Origin: Gammaproteobacteria bacterium
Lineage (GTDB): Bacteria > Pseudomonadota > Gammaproteobacteria > Enterobacterales > Alteromonadaceae
Assembly (NCBI GenBank): GCA_013373245.1
Contig: JABXID010000156.1
Span: 1-33,942, forward strand
Reading direction: 5' to 3'
DNA length: 33,942 bases
A model generated the notes under the pieces. The model did not search any database. It worked only from the letters and a program-made list of their open reading frames with translations, and was not told the DNA's origin. Shown here piece by piece: positions 7,726-16,892 of this stretch. The position numbers and the translations under genes were made by a program. Each line of letters opens with the position of its first letter. Within the stretch, counting starts at the first letter, position 1.

Positions 7726-9903
7726 ATGAGTATTGATCTGTCCCAATTCTATGAAGTTTTTATTGAAGAAAGCTTTGAAGGCTTGGATGCTATGGAGGCT
7801 GAATTATTAAATTTAGAGCCTGGCGACGTCGACAGTGAGATTATCAATACTATCTTCAGAGCTGCACACTCGATTAAAGGAGGTAGTGGAACCTTTGGTT
7901 TTATGGCCATCGCTGACTTTACTCATGTGCTCGAAACTTTATTAGATCAAATACGCAATGGACAGCGTGAATTAGAAAGTCAACATGTGGACTTGTTACT
8001 CAAGTCCGTCGATTGTTTAAGAGCTATGTTGGTGGCGATTCAAAATGATGAACCACAGGAGTCTGAGCTTGCGGTAGAGCTAAAAACTCAATTTCAAGCC
8101 ATTTTAGATGGCGAGCAACCAACGTCTCCAAGAATTGAAGAGTCAACAGAAATCAATGATTCTTCAGATACACAATCGAGCTCTGAGTCACAAAGTGTCA
8201 TTACAATTTGGCAAATTTTATTTTCTCCAGAGCCTCACTTATTTAAAACTGGTAATGAGCCACTGTTTCTGTTTGAAGACTTAGAAGATGTTGGTGACAT
8301 TACGGTTCGAGCAAACTTAGAAAAATTACCCGACTTAACTCACCTGTCTCCTGAAGACAGCTTTATTCAGTGGACGATTACCTTGGAGACTGAGGGAGAT
8401 GTTTCTGAGGATAAGATCAAAGAAGTTTTCGAATGGGTTGAAGATGATGCAATCATAGAGATTTCAAAAAAAGCGCAAATTGAGGGGCTAGGCGACGGTA
8501 TTGAAGAGGAAGCTGAGCCATCGACTCAGCAGCAAACACAGTTACCAACTGAATCACCCGTTGAGCCTGAAACTCTAGATACCGCTATTATAAAAGACAA
8601 GCCTGCAGGTGAAGCCGTTAAAACGACACAAGTTAAATCTGCTGACAAAGCCGAAAAGCCAGCTTCTACCAAGTCAGAGTCGGGCTCAATTCGAGTTGGT
8701 ACCGATAAAGTCGACTCGCTTATTAATATGGTTGGTGAGTTAGTTATTACACAAGCCATGCTCAATGAACTTGGCGAGTCTGATGAGTTAGATGCAAATA
8801 AGTTGGCAGCGTTGCGCGAAGGCTTAGCGCAACTTTCTCACAACACCCGAGATTTACAAGAAAGCGTTATGCGCATTCGCATGATGCCCATCAGCTTTGT
8901 ATTTTCGAGGTTTCCTCGTTTAGTAAGAGACATTTCGCAAAAACTGGATAAACAAGTCGAGTTAAAGTTATTAGGAGAACAAACCGAGCTCGATAAAACC
9001 GTGATGGAAAAAATTTCAGATCCTATGGTGCACTTGGTTCGAAATTCACTGGATCATGGTTTGGAAACTCCCGATGAGAGAGCAGCGGCTGGTAAAGGAA
9101 AAACCGGTACGGTGACACTTAATGCCTACCACCAAGGAGGCAATATCGTCATCGAAATTATTGATGATGGCAGAGGGCTAAACACCGAAAAAATTAAACA
9201 AAAAGCGATTGCAAACGGCTTGATAGCCGAAACTGACGATTTGTCGGATGATGAAATTAACGAATTAATTTTCCAGCCCGGCTTTTCAACTGCCGATGCC
9301 GTCAGCGACTTGTCTGGCCGTGGTGTTGGTATGGATGTAGTTAAGCGTAACATTAACGCGTTAAATGGTACTGTCGAAGTAACATCAGTACCAAATGTTG
9401 GCTCTACATTTACTATTCGTTTACCACTTACTTTAGCGATTCTCGATGGCCAGCTTATTACCGTCGGTAAGAATGTTTACATCATTCCGTTAGTTTCCAT
9501 TGTGGAGTCATTACAAATAGATACCCGTAAAGTAAACACCGTGGGTGGCGGATTAGAGGTTTTAAGGCTGCGCGATGAGTATATTCCTATCATGCGATTG
9601 TACGATTTATTTAATCATCATGACGCGCAAACTGAGTTAGAGAATGGCTTGCTGGTGGTTGTTGAAAGTGACAACGAAAAAGTTGGCTTGTTGGTTGATG
9701 AGTTATTGGCGCAACAGCAATTTGTTATTAAAAGTTTAGAAGCGAATTACAAAAAAGTTGATGGCATCTCCGGGGCGACTATTTTAGGCGATGGCAGTGT
9801 TTCCCTAATTGTAGACATATCAGGCTTGATAAAGCTGGCTGGGCTAAAAAAAGCGGGCAAACAAGGTTTAGATTTTGATAAGCCATTGTCGGAGGCAGTG
9901 TAA
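7726..9903 (+). CDS. cheA: Chemotaxis histidine kinase CheA
   Basis: A full-length 725-residue CheA. P1 (Hpt) carries the phosphorylated H48 in AAHSIKGGSGTFGF. A linker region follows, then a P2-like domain (about 160-255, starting at ITIWQILFSPEPHLF) for CheY/CheB binding, and an acidic Gln/Glu-rich linker. P3 dimerisation starts near SIRVGTDKVDSLINMVGELV. P4 is the ATPase, with the N-box HLVRNSLDHGLE and the G-boxes around FSTADAVSDLSGRGVGMD. P5 is the CheW-like regulatory domain at the C-terminus. AAAGGAAA precedes the ATG at 7726. The stop overlaps the start of cheW by one base, so the kinase and coupling protein are translationally linked. Confidence 0.97.
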   Translation: MSIDLSQFYEVFIEESFEGLDAMEAELLNLEPGDVDSEIINTIFRAAHSIKGGSGTFGFMAIADFTHVLETLLDQIRNGQRELESQHVDLLLKSVDCLRAMLVAIQNDEPQESELAVELKTQFQAILDGEQPTSPRIEESTEINDSSDTQSSSESQSVITIWQILFSPEPHLFKTGNEPLFLFEDLEDVGDITVRANLEKLPDLTHLSPEDSFIQWTITLETEGDVSEDKIKEVFEWVEDDAIIEISKKAQIEGLGDGIEEEAEPSTQQQTQLPTESPVEPETLDTAIIKDKPAGEAVKTTQVKSADKAEKPASTKSESGSIRVGTDKVDSLINMVGELVITQAMLNELGESDELDANKLAALREGLAQLSHNTRDLQESVMRIRMMPISFVFSRFPRLVRDISQKLDKQVELKLLGEQTELDKTVMEKISDPMVHLVRNSLDHGLETPDERAAAGKGKTGTVTLNAYHQGGNIVIEIIDDGRGLNTEKIKQKAIANGLIAETDDLSDDEINELIFQPGFSTADAVSDLSGRGVGMDVVKRNINALNGTVEVTSVPNVGSTFTIRLPLTLAILDGQLITVGKNVYIIPLVSIVESLQIDTRKVNTVGGGLEVLRLRDEYIPIMRLYDLFNHHDAQTELENGLLVVVESDNEKVGLLVDELLAQQQFVIKSLEANYKKVDGISGATILGDGSVSLIVDISGLIKLAGLKKAGKQGLDFDKPLSEAV

Positions 9904-10394
9904 TGAGTTTAGGTAATGCGCCAAATTTAGATCTTATTGACAACGTTGAAGATGCTGACGCAGAACTTGTGCAATATCTAACCTTTATGATGGCGGAAGA
10001 AGAGTACGGTATTGAAATTCTATCGGTGCAAGAAATTCGAGGTTGGGAACCGATGACGCAAATTCCGAATACGCCAGAGTATGTAAAAGGGGTCATTAAT
10101 TTACGTGGTACCGTAGTTCCGGTGATTGATTTACGTTTGAGGTTCCAACTTCCGAAAATTGATTACTCTGACATTACGGTTGTGGTGATTGTAAAAGTGC
10201 GTATAGCGGGCAGTGAAAAAATCATGGGTATTGTTGTTGATGCTGTATCTGATGTGTACAGCTTAGAACAACAAGCAGTGAGCGGCGCTCCACATATTGG
10301 TGATGTCGAAAATAAAGAGTTCATTGAAGGTTTAATAAACGTCAATGACAAAATGGTTGTATTACTAGATTTAAAAAAAGTATTGGATATTTAA
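9903..10394 (+). CDS. cheW: Chemotaxis coupling protein CheW
   Basis: A 163-residue CheW adaptor that links the receptor to the P5 domain of CheA in the signalling array. One CheW/SH3-like domain spans nearly the whole protein: YLTFMMAEEEYGIEI, the conserved IPNTPEYVKGVINLRGTVVPVIDLR stretch (quoted in part, residues about 56-80), and the closing INVNDKMVVLLDLKKVL. The ATG overlaps the last base of cheA. The receptor gene follows after 34 bp. Confidence 0.96.
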   Translation: MSLGNAPNLDLIDNVEDADAELVQYLTFMMAEEEYGIEILSVQEIRGWEPMTQIPNTPEYVKGVINLRGTVVPVIDLRLRFQLPKIDYSDITVVVIVKVRIAGSEKIMGIVVDAVSDVYSLEQQAVSGAPHIGDVENKEFIEGLINVNDKMVVLLDLKKVLDI

Positions 10395-10428
10395 CAAGCA
10401 GTTTTAACACGTATAGGTGGTGACAAGC

Positions 10429-13155
10429 ATGGGATGGTTAAGCAATTTATCAAAATCTGCAACAAGCGAAAGTGATTTAGTGCTCAATGCACTTAATAAA
10501 TCTTTAGCTGTCATTGAGTTTGAGCCGGATGGCACGATCATAACGGCCAATCAGAATTTTTTGGCTGCGATGGGCTATCAACTCGCAGAAGTTCAAGGCA
10601 ACCACCATAGTTTGTTTGTTGATATGGAATACGCCGGCAGTGCGGAATATAAAGAGTTTTGGCAAAAATTGGCCCTGGGTGAGGCGTTTGTTGACGAGTT
10701 TTTGCGTTACGGAAAAGGTGGCAAAAAAATATGGATTAGCGCCAGTTATAACCCTGTACTCGACCGAAACAACAAAGTTTTTAAAGTTGTCAAATTTGCT
10801 ACCGACATTACCGCACAAAAAGAAGCAGAAGTTAAAGCACGAGAAACAGCAAACTTTGCCAATATACTAATCGACTGCCAGGCTAATGTGATGGTGGCTG
10901 ATAACGACTTAAATATTGTATTTGTAAACAAACAAGTCGAAAAAATGCTGCAAGCGCGCGAAGATACCATTCGACAAGCATTACCCAATTTTTCAGTGGC
11001 CAATTTAATTGGCACTTGTGTTGACGATTTCCATAAAGAACCCTCACATCAGCGAAAAATGTTAAAAGCGTTAAGCAGCCCTTATGAGACAAAACTGAAA
11101 TTAGCCGGCTTAACCTTTGAACTGATTGCGACACCTTGGCTTGGCACTCAGGGAGAGCGCCTTGGTACGTTAGTAGAATGGCAAGATGTCACTGATGAAT
11201 TGGCGGCGGATGAAGCCAAACGAGAGATCGCGGCAGAAAACTCCAGAATTCGCCAAGCCTTAGATAACGTATCGACCTCAGCTATGGTAGCGGACGCCAA
11301 CAACGTCATCATTTATATGAATGAAGCTGCTGAGCAAATGATGCTGAACGCTGAGTCAGATTTGAAAGCAGATCTGCCTAACTTTGACGCGAAAAGTATT
11401 GTCGGCAATAGCGTCGATGTATTTCATAAAAACCCAGCGCATCAACAAGCGATGCTAGATAAGCTTACGAGTACCTATAAAACGCAAATAACTGTAGGGG
11501 GAAGAACGTTTGATTTAATTGCTAATCCAATTGTTGATGACAAAGATGGTTCTCGTATTGGAACCGTTGTTGAGTGGCAAGACGTGACAGAAGAGCTTGA
11601 ACGTCTGCGGAAAGAAAAAATTCTAGCAGCTACCAACGCTCGGGTTAAACAAGCGTTAGATAATGTAGCTACTTGTACCATGGTTGCCGATGAAAATAAT
11701 GACATAATTTACATGAACGAATCAGTTCATAACATGTTAAAAATTGCTGAGTCTGATTTGCGAAAAGACCTTCCGAATTTTAACGCGGAGCAAATTCTTG
11801 GCAAAAACATCGATGTTTTCCACAAAAATCCAGCACATCAACGCGCCATGCTAGAACGCTTAACGACAACCTATAAAACAGAAATTATTGTTGGTGGTAG
11901 AACATTCTCGTTAACTGCAAACCCTATTATCGATGATGATGGAAAACGTTTAGGGACAGTAGTTGAGTGGTTGGACAGAACGGTGGAAGTATCTATCGAG
12001 AGAGAAGTAGAAGCATTGATTGAAGCTGCGGGGAACGGTGATTTAACAGCTCGGGTGACAGAAGATGATAAAGAAGGGTTCTTTAAGCAATTATCTGCAG
12101 GACTTAATCAAATTGTCAGCATAGCTGAAGGTGTTATTACGGATACCGTTAATATTCTTGATGCATTGGCGCATGGTGATTTAACTAAACGTATAGAAAA
12201 AGATTACGGTGGTACCTTCGATAAACTAAAACGAGATGCAAACGCTACAGCGGATAAATTAACTGAAGTGATTGGTCGTATTGAGGAAGCTGCAAATACG
12301 GTTGCGACTGGGGCTGAAGAAATTGCACAGGGCAATACAGATCTAAGTCAACGTACCGAAGAGCAAGCGTCTAGCCTAGAAGAAACGGCTTCAAGTATGG
12401 AAGAGATGACTTCGACCGTTCGTCAAAATGCTGATAACGCCAGTATGGCTAACGATATGGCTCAAGAAGCTGTATCCAAGGCTTCTTCTGGTGGTGAAAT
12501 CGTCAGTAAAGCGGTTTCAAGTATGGCTGAAATTAATGAATCGAGTAAAAAGATCTCTGACATTATCGGTGTCATTGATGAAATCGCTTTCCAAACAAAT
12601 CTATTAGCACTAAATGCTGCGGTTGAAGCTGCACGTGCTGGTGAGCAAGGTAGAGGATTTGCCGTTGTTGCAGGCGAGGTTAGAAATCTAGCGCAGCGCT
12701 CTGCTGCTGCTGCAAAAGAGATCAAAGATTTAATAAGAGATTCAGTGACTAAAGTTGAGGACGGTACATCACTTGTTAATCAATCTGGTGAGATGCTGAA
12801 CGAAATTGTAGAGTCTGTGCGCAAAGTGAATCAAACCATCGCCGACATCAGCGTTGCGTCGGAAGAACAATCGTCTGGTATTGAACAAGTCAATAAAGCT
12901 GTAGCGCAAATGGATGAAATGACACAACAAAATGCTGCTCTTGTTGAGGAGGCTTCGGCCGCAGGTGAGTCCATGTCAGAACAAGCACGCGCTATGAAAC
13001 AGTTGTTAAGTTTCTTCCAACTGGATGTCAACGCACAAGCGACATTAGCTCCACCTAGAGCAGAGCGTGCGAGTTTAGCCAGCCCAACCAATAAATCGGC
13101 AAAAGCGGTACATACACCGGTTCAAACGGATGATGAAGAGTGGGAAGAGTTCTAG
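10429..13155 (+). CDS. Soluble methyl-accepting chemoreceptor with four PAS modules and CheR-docking tail
   Basis: A 908-residue receptor without any membrane segment, so presumably cytoplasmic. Domains in order: PAS 1 (about 20-130, ending [12 protein letters not shown]), three related PAS-like repeats (about 145-265, 275-395 and 400-515), tandem HAMP units (about 520-620, with GNGDLTARV and HGDLTKRI), then the MCP signalling hairpin with tip [20 protein letters not shown]. The C-terminus is EWEEF, the x-W-x-x-F pentapeptide that tethers CheR. Start is ATG 10429, with AGGTGG seven to eight bases upstream; an in-frame GTG at 10417 lies inside that site. P. aeruginosa Aer2/McpB is the closest described design (PAS, poly-HAMP, GWEEF tail). 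No heme-binding claim is made from sequence. Confidence 0.94.
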   Translation: MGWLSNLSKSATSESDLVLNALNKSLAVIEFEPDGTIITANQNFLAAMGYQLAEVQGNHHSLFVDMEYAGSAEYKEFWQKLALGEAFVDEFLRYGKGGKKIWISASYNPVLDRNNKVFKVVKFATDITAQKEAEVKARETANFANILIDCQANVMVADNDLNIVFVNKQVEKMLQAREDTIRQALPNFSVANLIGTCVDDFHKEPSHQRKMLKALSSPYETKLKLAGLTFELIATPWLGTQGERLGTLVEWQDVTDELAADEAKREIAAENSRIRQALDNVSTSAMVADANNVIIYMNEAAEQMMLNAESDLKADLPNFDAKSIVGNSVDVFHKNPAHQQAMLDKLTSTYKTQITVGGRTFDLIANPIVDDKDGSRIGTVVEWQDVTEELERLRKEKILAATNARVKQALDNVATCTMVADENNDIIYMNESVHNMLKIAESDLRKDLPNFNAEQILGKNIDVFHKNPAHQRAMLERLTTTYKTEIIVGGRTFSLTANPIIDDDGKRLGTVVEWLDRTVEVSIEREVEALIEAAGNGDLTARVTEDDKEGFFKQLSAGLNQIVSIAEGVITDTVNILDALAHGDLTKRIEKDYGGTFDKLKRDANATADKLTEVIGRIEEAANTVATGAEEIAQGNTDLSQRTEEQASSLEETASSMEEMTSTVRQNADNASMANDMAQEAVSKASSGGEIVSKAVSSMAEINESSKKISDIIGVIDEIAFQTNLLALNAAVEAARAGEQGRGFAVVAGEVRNLAQRSAAAAKEIKDLIRDSVTKVEDGTSLVNQSGEMLNEIVESVRKVNQTIADISVASEEQSSGIEQVNKAVAQMDEMTQQNAALVEEASAAGESMSEQARAMKQLLSFFQLDVNAQATLAPPRAERASLASPTNKSAKAVHTPVQTDDEEWEEF

Positions 13156-13158
13156 ACA

Positions 13159-13195
13159 AAAAGAGTAGGTTATTTTTATAGCCTACTCTTTTGTA
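13159..13195 (+). terminator. Rho-independent terminator after the receptor gene
   Basis: An 11-bp perfect stem, AAAAGAGTAGG (13159-13169) with CCTACTCTTTT (13182-13192), a 12-base loop and a short T-rich end. It lies 4 bp after the receptor stop and 70 bp before cheR, so it separates cheA-cheW-mcp from cheR-cheD-cheB. It could lower expression of the adaptation enzymes relative to the signalling core. Confidence 0.75.
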
Positions 13196-13266
13196 TCTCA
13201 AAGTTTTTAGCAAGTTAAAACGGATGAACCTCGGACTCTCGTGTTTTACGCGACTGAGAATAGCTA

Positions 13267-14088
13267 ATGCATGCAAATAAAGAATTTAAGATGACGGATG
13301 CCGATTACAGTTTTATTAGTAAAACTGTATACGATGAGTGCGGCATTGTGCTTAGTCATCAAAAAAAGGACATGGTTTACTCTCGACTAGCCCGGCGTAT
13401 CAGAGCACTTAACCTAAGCGACTTTGCGACGTATTTGGTGTACCTGCAAGACAACAAAGACCAAGAGTTTGCTGATTTTATTAACGCTATCACAACTAAC
13501 TTGACCTACTTCTTCCGTGAGCCACATCACTTTGACTTTTTAAAAAATACGATTGTGCCTCAGATGAAGCAAAATCATCGGCTCGACAAGAGGGTTCGCA
13601 TTTGGTCTGCCGGCTGCTCCACTGGCATGGAGCCTTATTCAATAGCTATGAGCACTATTAAGTCTTTTCCTAAAGATTGGGATTTTAAAATTTTGGCAAC
13701 TGATTTAGACACTAATGTGTTGTCGACTGCAAAAGCGGGTATTTATCAAGGAGACAGTGTGGCAGGTATCGATAATGAGCTGCTACAGACGTACTTTTTG
13801 CATGACGCGCAAGGCGAGCGTTATAAAGCAAAAGATAATTTAAAGAAATTAATAACTTTTAAGCAATTGAATTTGTTAGAACCCTGGCCAATGAAAGGGC
13901 CTTTTGACGTAATCTTTTGTCGAAATGTGGTTATCTACTTCGATTTGGTTACGAAAAACAAACTGTTTGAGCGTTATGCGCAAATGTTACGACCTGATGG
14001 GTATTTGATTCTTGGTCATTCAGAAACATTAAGCCGAGATGTTAGTGCATTTAAAGCGCTCGGCGGCACCATATATCAGAAGGTATAA
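13267..14088 (+). CDS. cheR: Chemoreceptor glutamate methyltransferase CheR
   Basis: SAM-dependent methyltransferase that methylates receptor glutamates for adaptation. At 273 aa it has the N-terminal helical domain, then NLTYFFREPHHFDFL, the SAM-binding RIWSAGCSTGMEPYSIAM, and FDVIFCRNVVIYFD followed by the C-terminal GYLILGHSETL. The beta-subdomain that binds the receptor pentapeptide is expected in this length class and fits the EWEEF tail of the adjacent receptor. Start choice is uncertain: ATG 13267 and the in-frame ATG 13291 both lack a clear ribosome site. The gene follows a terminator and is 3 bp upstream of cheD. Confidence 0.95.
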   Translation: MHANKEFKMTDADYSFISKTVYDECGIVLSHQKKDMVYSRLARRIRALNLSDFATYLVYLQDNKDQEFADFINAITTNLTYFFREPHHFDFLKNTIVPQMKQNHRLDKRVRIWSAGCSTGMEPYSIAMSTIKSFPKDWDFKILATDLDTNVLSTAKAGIYQGDSVAGIDNELLQTYFLHDAQGERYKAKDNLKKLITFKQLNLLEPWPMKGPFDVIFCRNVVIYFDLVTKNKLFERYAQMLRPDGYLILGHSETLSRDVSAFKALGGTIYQKV

Positions 14089-14091
14089 CAA

Positions 14092-14730
14092 TTGAATTTA
14101 GAGTTTAAGCCGGCTTTTCCAGAGTTCAGTCACATTAAGCGTTACGTTGATAAGCAACGGAATATTATAGTGGCTAAAATCTTACCCGGTGAGTTTTATG
14201 TAACTAAACAGGATGAGGCTATTTCGACTGTATTAGGGTCCTGTATTTCTGCATGTATTTGGGATGAAAAAATGGGCATAGGTGGCATGAATCATTTTAT
14301 GTTGCCTATTAAAGGCGACTCGTTTGGTGTAGAGGATTGGCAACATGATAACAGCTACACATGTCGTTATGGGCTGTGGGCTATGGAATATCTTATTAAC
14401 GAAATATTAAAATACGGTGGCTATCGGCAAAATTTAAAAGTTAAGTTATTTGGTGGTGGAAAAGTATTAGCAAATATGACTTCGGACGTGGGTGACAAAA
14501 ACATTGTATTTGCGCAAGAATATATCGAAAATGAAGGCCTCGAGATTGTTAGCTCAGACGTTGGCGGAACTTGGCCTCGTAAAGTGCTGTTTTATCCGAC
14601 AACGGGAAGGGCGTTGGTGAAGAAGCTGCATACTACGCATAACGACACAATTCAGCGCCGTGAGTCTCAATATTTAGATAAATTAGAGCAGCCATCTGCT
14701 GAAGTTAGCCAAGATATAGAATTGTTTTAG
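14092..14730 (+). CDS. cheD: Chemoreceptor glutamine deamidase CheD
   Basis: Converts receptor glutamines to glutamates, acting with CheR and CheB in adaptation. The 212-residue protein shows the CheD core: ISTVLGSCISACIWD with the catalytic cysteine, GGMNHFMLP with the histidine, and KLFGGGKVLANM. The start is TTG at 14092, supported by AGAAGG (14078-14083) 8 bases upstream. A CheD in the cluster is typical of Che2/F7-type systems and absent from E. coli. Six bases separate it from cheB. Confidence 0.94.
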   Translation: MNLEFKPAFPEFSHIKRYVDKQRNIIVAKILPGEFYVTKQDEAISTVLGSCISACIWDEKMGIGGMNHFMLPIKGDSFGVEDWQHDNSYTCRYGLWAMEYLINEILKYGGYRQNLKVKLFGGGKVLANMTSDVGDKNIVFAQEYIENEGLEIVSSDVGGTWPRKVLFYPTTGRALVKKLHTTHNDTIQRRESQYLDKLEQPSAEVSQDIELF

Positions 14731-14735
14731 GTTTC

Positions 14736-15791
14736 ATGATGATAAAAGTATTAATCGTAGATGACTCAAAGCTGGTGCAAAGCTTGATTGCTGAAATCGT
14801 GAATTCGGTGCCGGATATGACGGTCGTTGGCACCGCTGATGATCCGTACGATGCACGAGAAAAAATCAAAGCATTGAATCCTGATGTATTAACGCTTGAT
14901 GTTGAAATGCCGAAAATGGATGGGGTGACTTTTTTAAAGAACTTAATGCGGTTAAGACCTATGCCTGTGATCATGTTGTCAACGTTAACTGCTGAAGGTG
15001 CGCCTATAACTCTGCAGGCCCTAGAAATCGGAGCCGTCGACTTTTTGGAAAAACCTAAAGCCAATCTCGCACAAGCGCTACCAAGGTATACTGCGTTATT
15101 GCAAGACAAAATTCGGGCAGCATCAGTGGCTCGCGTTCGACCGTTTAGTGAAAAAAAACAAGAACCTTCAGAACGTTTATCTTCGCTAGCCAAAAACTGG
15201 CAACATCTTAGCTTTAAAGCGAATCACTTGGTGGCCATTGGCGCCTCTACAGGCGGTACAGAAGCAATCAAAGAAGTGGTAACAAAACTACCAGCGCATT
15301 TTCCACCAGTGGTGATCACTCAGCACATTCCACCAGTATTCAGCACTACATTTGCTAACCGTTTAGACTTGCTCTCTGCGATGAAAGTTTATGAAGCCGA
15401 AGATGGACAAAAAATTGAACATGGCTGTATTTATTTGGCGCCTGGTGATGAACATTTAAAAGTCGTCGCTAAAGGCTCAAGCTTGTATTGCAAGTTAGAA
15501 CACTCGGAACCTGTGAATCGTCACCGCCCATCTGTCGACGTTATGTTCGACTCTCTTCCCGATAATATTGTGAAAAACTGTACTGCCGTAATTTTAACTG
15601 GCATGGGTGCCGATGGTGCCGCTGGTTTAAAACGCCTGAAAGACATGGGCGCATTGACTTTAACTCAAAGCGAGTCGACCTGTGTGGTATATGGTATGCC
15701 GAAGGCTGCCGACGATATGGGCGCTTCAACTAAAAGTGTCGCACTAGATAAAATGACTCAAGCGCTGGTGCAAGCGGCTGTGAAAAAATAG
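14736..15791 (+). CDS. cheB: Chemotaxis response regulator protein-glutamate methylesterase CheB
   Basis: A 351-residue two-domain enzyme that removes receptor methyl groups when phosphorylated by CheA. The receiver domain has D9-D10 and phospho-acceptor D55 (LTLDVEMPKMDG). The methylesterase domain has the serine of IGASTGG, the histidine of TQHIPP and the aspartate of GMGADGA, which form the catalytic triad. Two ATG codons stand in tandem at 14736 and 14739. It is the last gene of the chemosensory operon and is followed by a clear terminator. Confidence 0.96.
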   Translation: MMIKVLIVDDSKLVQSLIAEIVNSVPDMTVVGTADDPYDAREKIKALNPDVLTLDVEMPKMDGVTFLKNLMRLRPMPVIMLSTLTAEGAPITLQALEIGAVDFLEKPKANLAQALPRYTALLQDKIRAASVARVRPFSEKKQEPSERLSSLAKNWQHLSFKANHLVAIGASTGGTEAIKEVVTKLPAHFPPVVITQHIPPVFSTTFANRLDLLSAMKVYEAEDGQKIEHGCIYLAPGDEHLKVVAKGSSLYCKLEHSEPVNRHRPSVDVMFDSLPDNIVKNCTAVILTGMGADGAAGLKRLKDMGALTLTQSESTCVVYGMPKAADDMGASTKSVALDKMTQALVQAAVKK

Positions 15792-15818
15792 ACTTTTTTT
15801 GATGTAGGATTGGTTTAC

Positions 15819-15847
15819 AAGCCAGAGTTTTTGCTCTGGCTTTTTTG
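15819..15847 (+). terminator. Rho-independent terminator of the chemosensory operon
   Basis: Stem AAGCCAGAG (15819-15827) with CTCTGGCTT (15834-15842), a 6-base loop and a run of Ts. It lies 28 bp after the cheB stop and 20 bp before the convergent deacetylase gene. AT content on both sides means it could work in both directions. Confidence 0.85.
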
Positions 15848-15866
15848 TGTGAATTGAACAGTGGCG

Positions 15867-16874
15867 TTATGGATTGATCCATAACTTTGACATCCAATAA
15901 AAACGCCCCGAATGTTTTATAGATGGCGCTGTGCAGTTGTATTTCACTCGACCTTTAGGAATTTCATGTTCCGCGCTGATGGTGAACTCTAGTTTAGATC
16001 TCCACTCAGGTTTTTGCGGCTTTGAAGAGCCAGAGATGAAACATGCCAGCTGACTTTGATAAAAATCCTTGCTGTTCAGTTTTACTGTCAATTGTGGATG
16101 TAAGGAGTCTGGTTTGGTATCGACAGGCAGAACTGATGCAAGATCGAATGGCAAACTATTAATCTTGTTTTTTAATGTTTTTGGGTTGGCATAAATACCA
16201 TTGGCTGGGAATCGTAACAATGCGGTGATATTGCTTGTTTCATTAATTGCGCCAGAGTGTTGTGCCAAACCGACAAATCCGTGTTTTGATAATATTTGCT
16301 CGATCTGTTCGTTATATTCACCGAATGGGTAGACGAAGATTTTATGGTTTTGGTTAAGTCGTTGCTTAATGATTTCTTCAGCTTCTAAAATGGTGTCTGT
16401 AATTTGTTCCAGCGTTAGGCCATCTTGCACTAAGTTTTCGTGTTTCATTGTGTGGTTAGCGATGATCACGCCTTGGTCAGATAGCTCCTCCAATTGCTGC
16501 CAATCCATATACAGTTTACTGGGTTTAACCATCGCAGGGTTTATATAGACGGAAAACGGATAGTTCTTTTCTTTTAATAAAGGCCAAGCGGTATCGTAGA
16601 CACTGCTGTATCCATCATCAAACGTGATCGCAATCCAATTATGCTCAACAGGTTTACCGGCTTTTATCGCATCGGTTATGGTTGTTATCGGTACAACTTG
16701 CAAACCTAACTCTTCAATAAGCTCAAGGTGCTTTTTAAAGTTTTCCACAGAAACACTAGTGGAAGGTGGAGTTTCTGAGCTGACATGATGATAAGCTAAC
16801 ACCGTAGCAGCAAAACCTTTTAGGCAAACAGCATAAAGCGCTAATCCAACAACTATTTTTTTTACTAAATTCAT
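15867..16874 (-). CDS. Secreted polysaccharide deacetylase (NodB domain)
   Basis: A 335-residue exported carbohydrate esterase 4 family protein. It has a signal peptide (residues 1-22, ending GFAA), then LAYHHVS, the metal-binding ITFDDGY motif, NHTMKH (H-x3-H zinc site) and VYPFGEYNE, which together define the NodB fold. The roughly 110-residue C-terminal part is not recognised and may form a beta domain. The closest named group is the PgaB-type N-acetylglucosamine deacetylases, though there is no pga operon here, so the substrate is unknown. It diverges from the MATE transporter gene with only 18 bp between start codons. Confidence 0.88.
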   Translation of the reverse strand: MNLVKKIVVGLALYAVCLKGFAATVLAYHHVSSETPPSTSVSVENFKKHLELIEELGLQVVPITTITDAIKAGKPVEHNWIAITFDDGYSSVYDTAWPLLKEKNYPFSVYINPAMVKPSKLYMDWQQLEELSDQGVIIANHTMKHENLVQDGLTLEQITDTILEAEEIIKQRLNQNHKIFVYPFGEYNEQIEQILSKHGFVGLAQHSGAINETSNITALLRFPANGIYANPKTLKNKINSLPFDLASVLPVDTKPDSLHPQLTVKLNSKDFYQSQLACFISGSSKPQKPEWRSKLEFTISAEHEIPKGRVKYNCTAPSIKHSGRFYWMSKLWINP

Positions 16875-16892
16875 AAATGATCCCTAACTACG

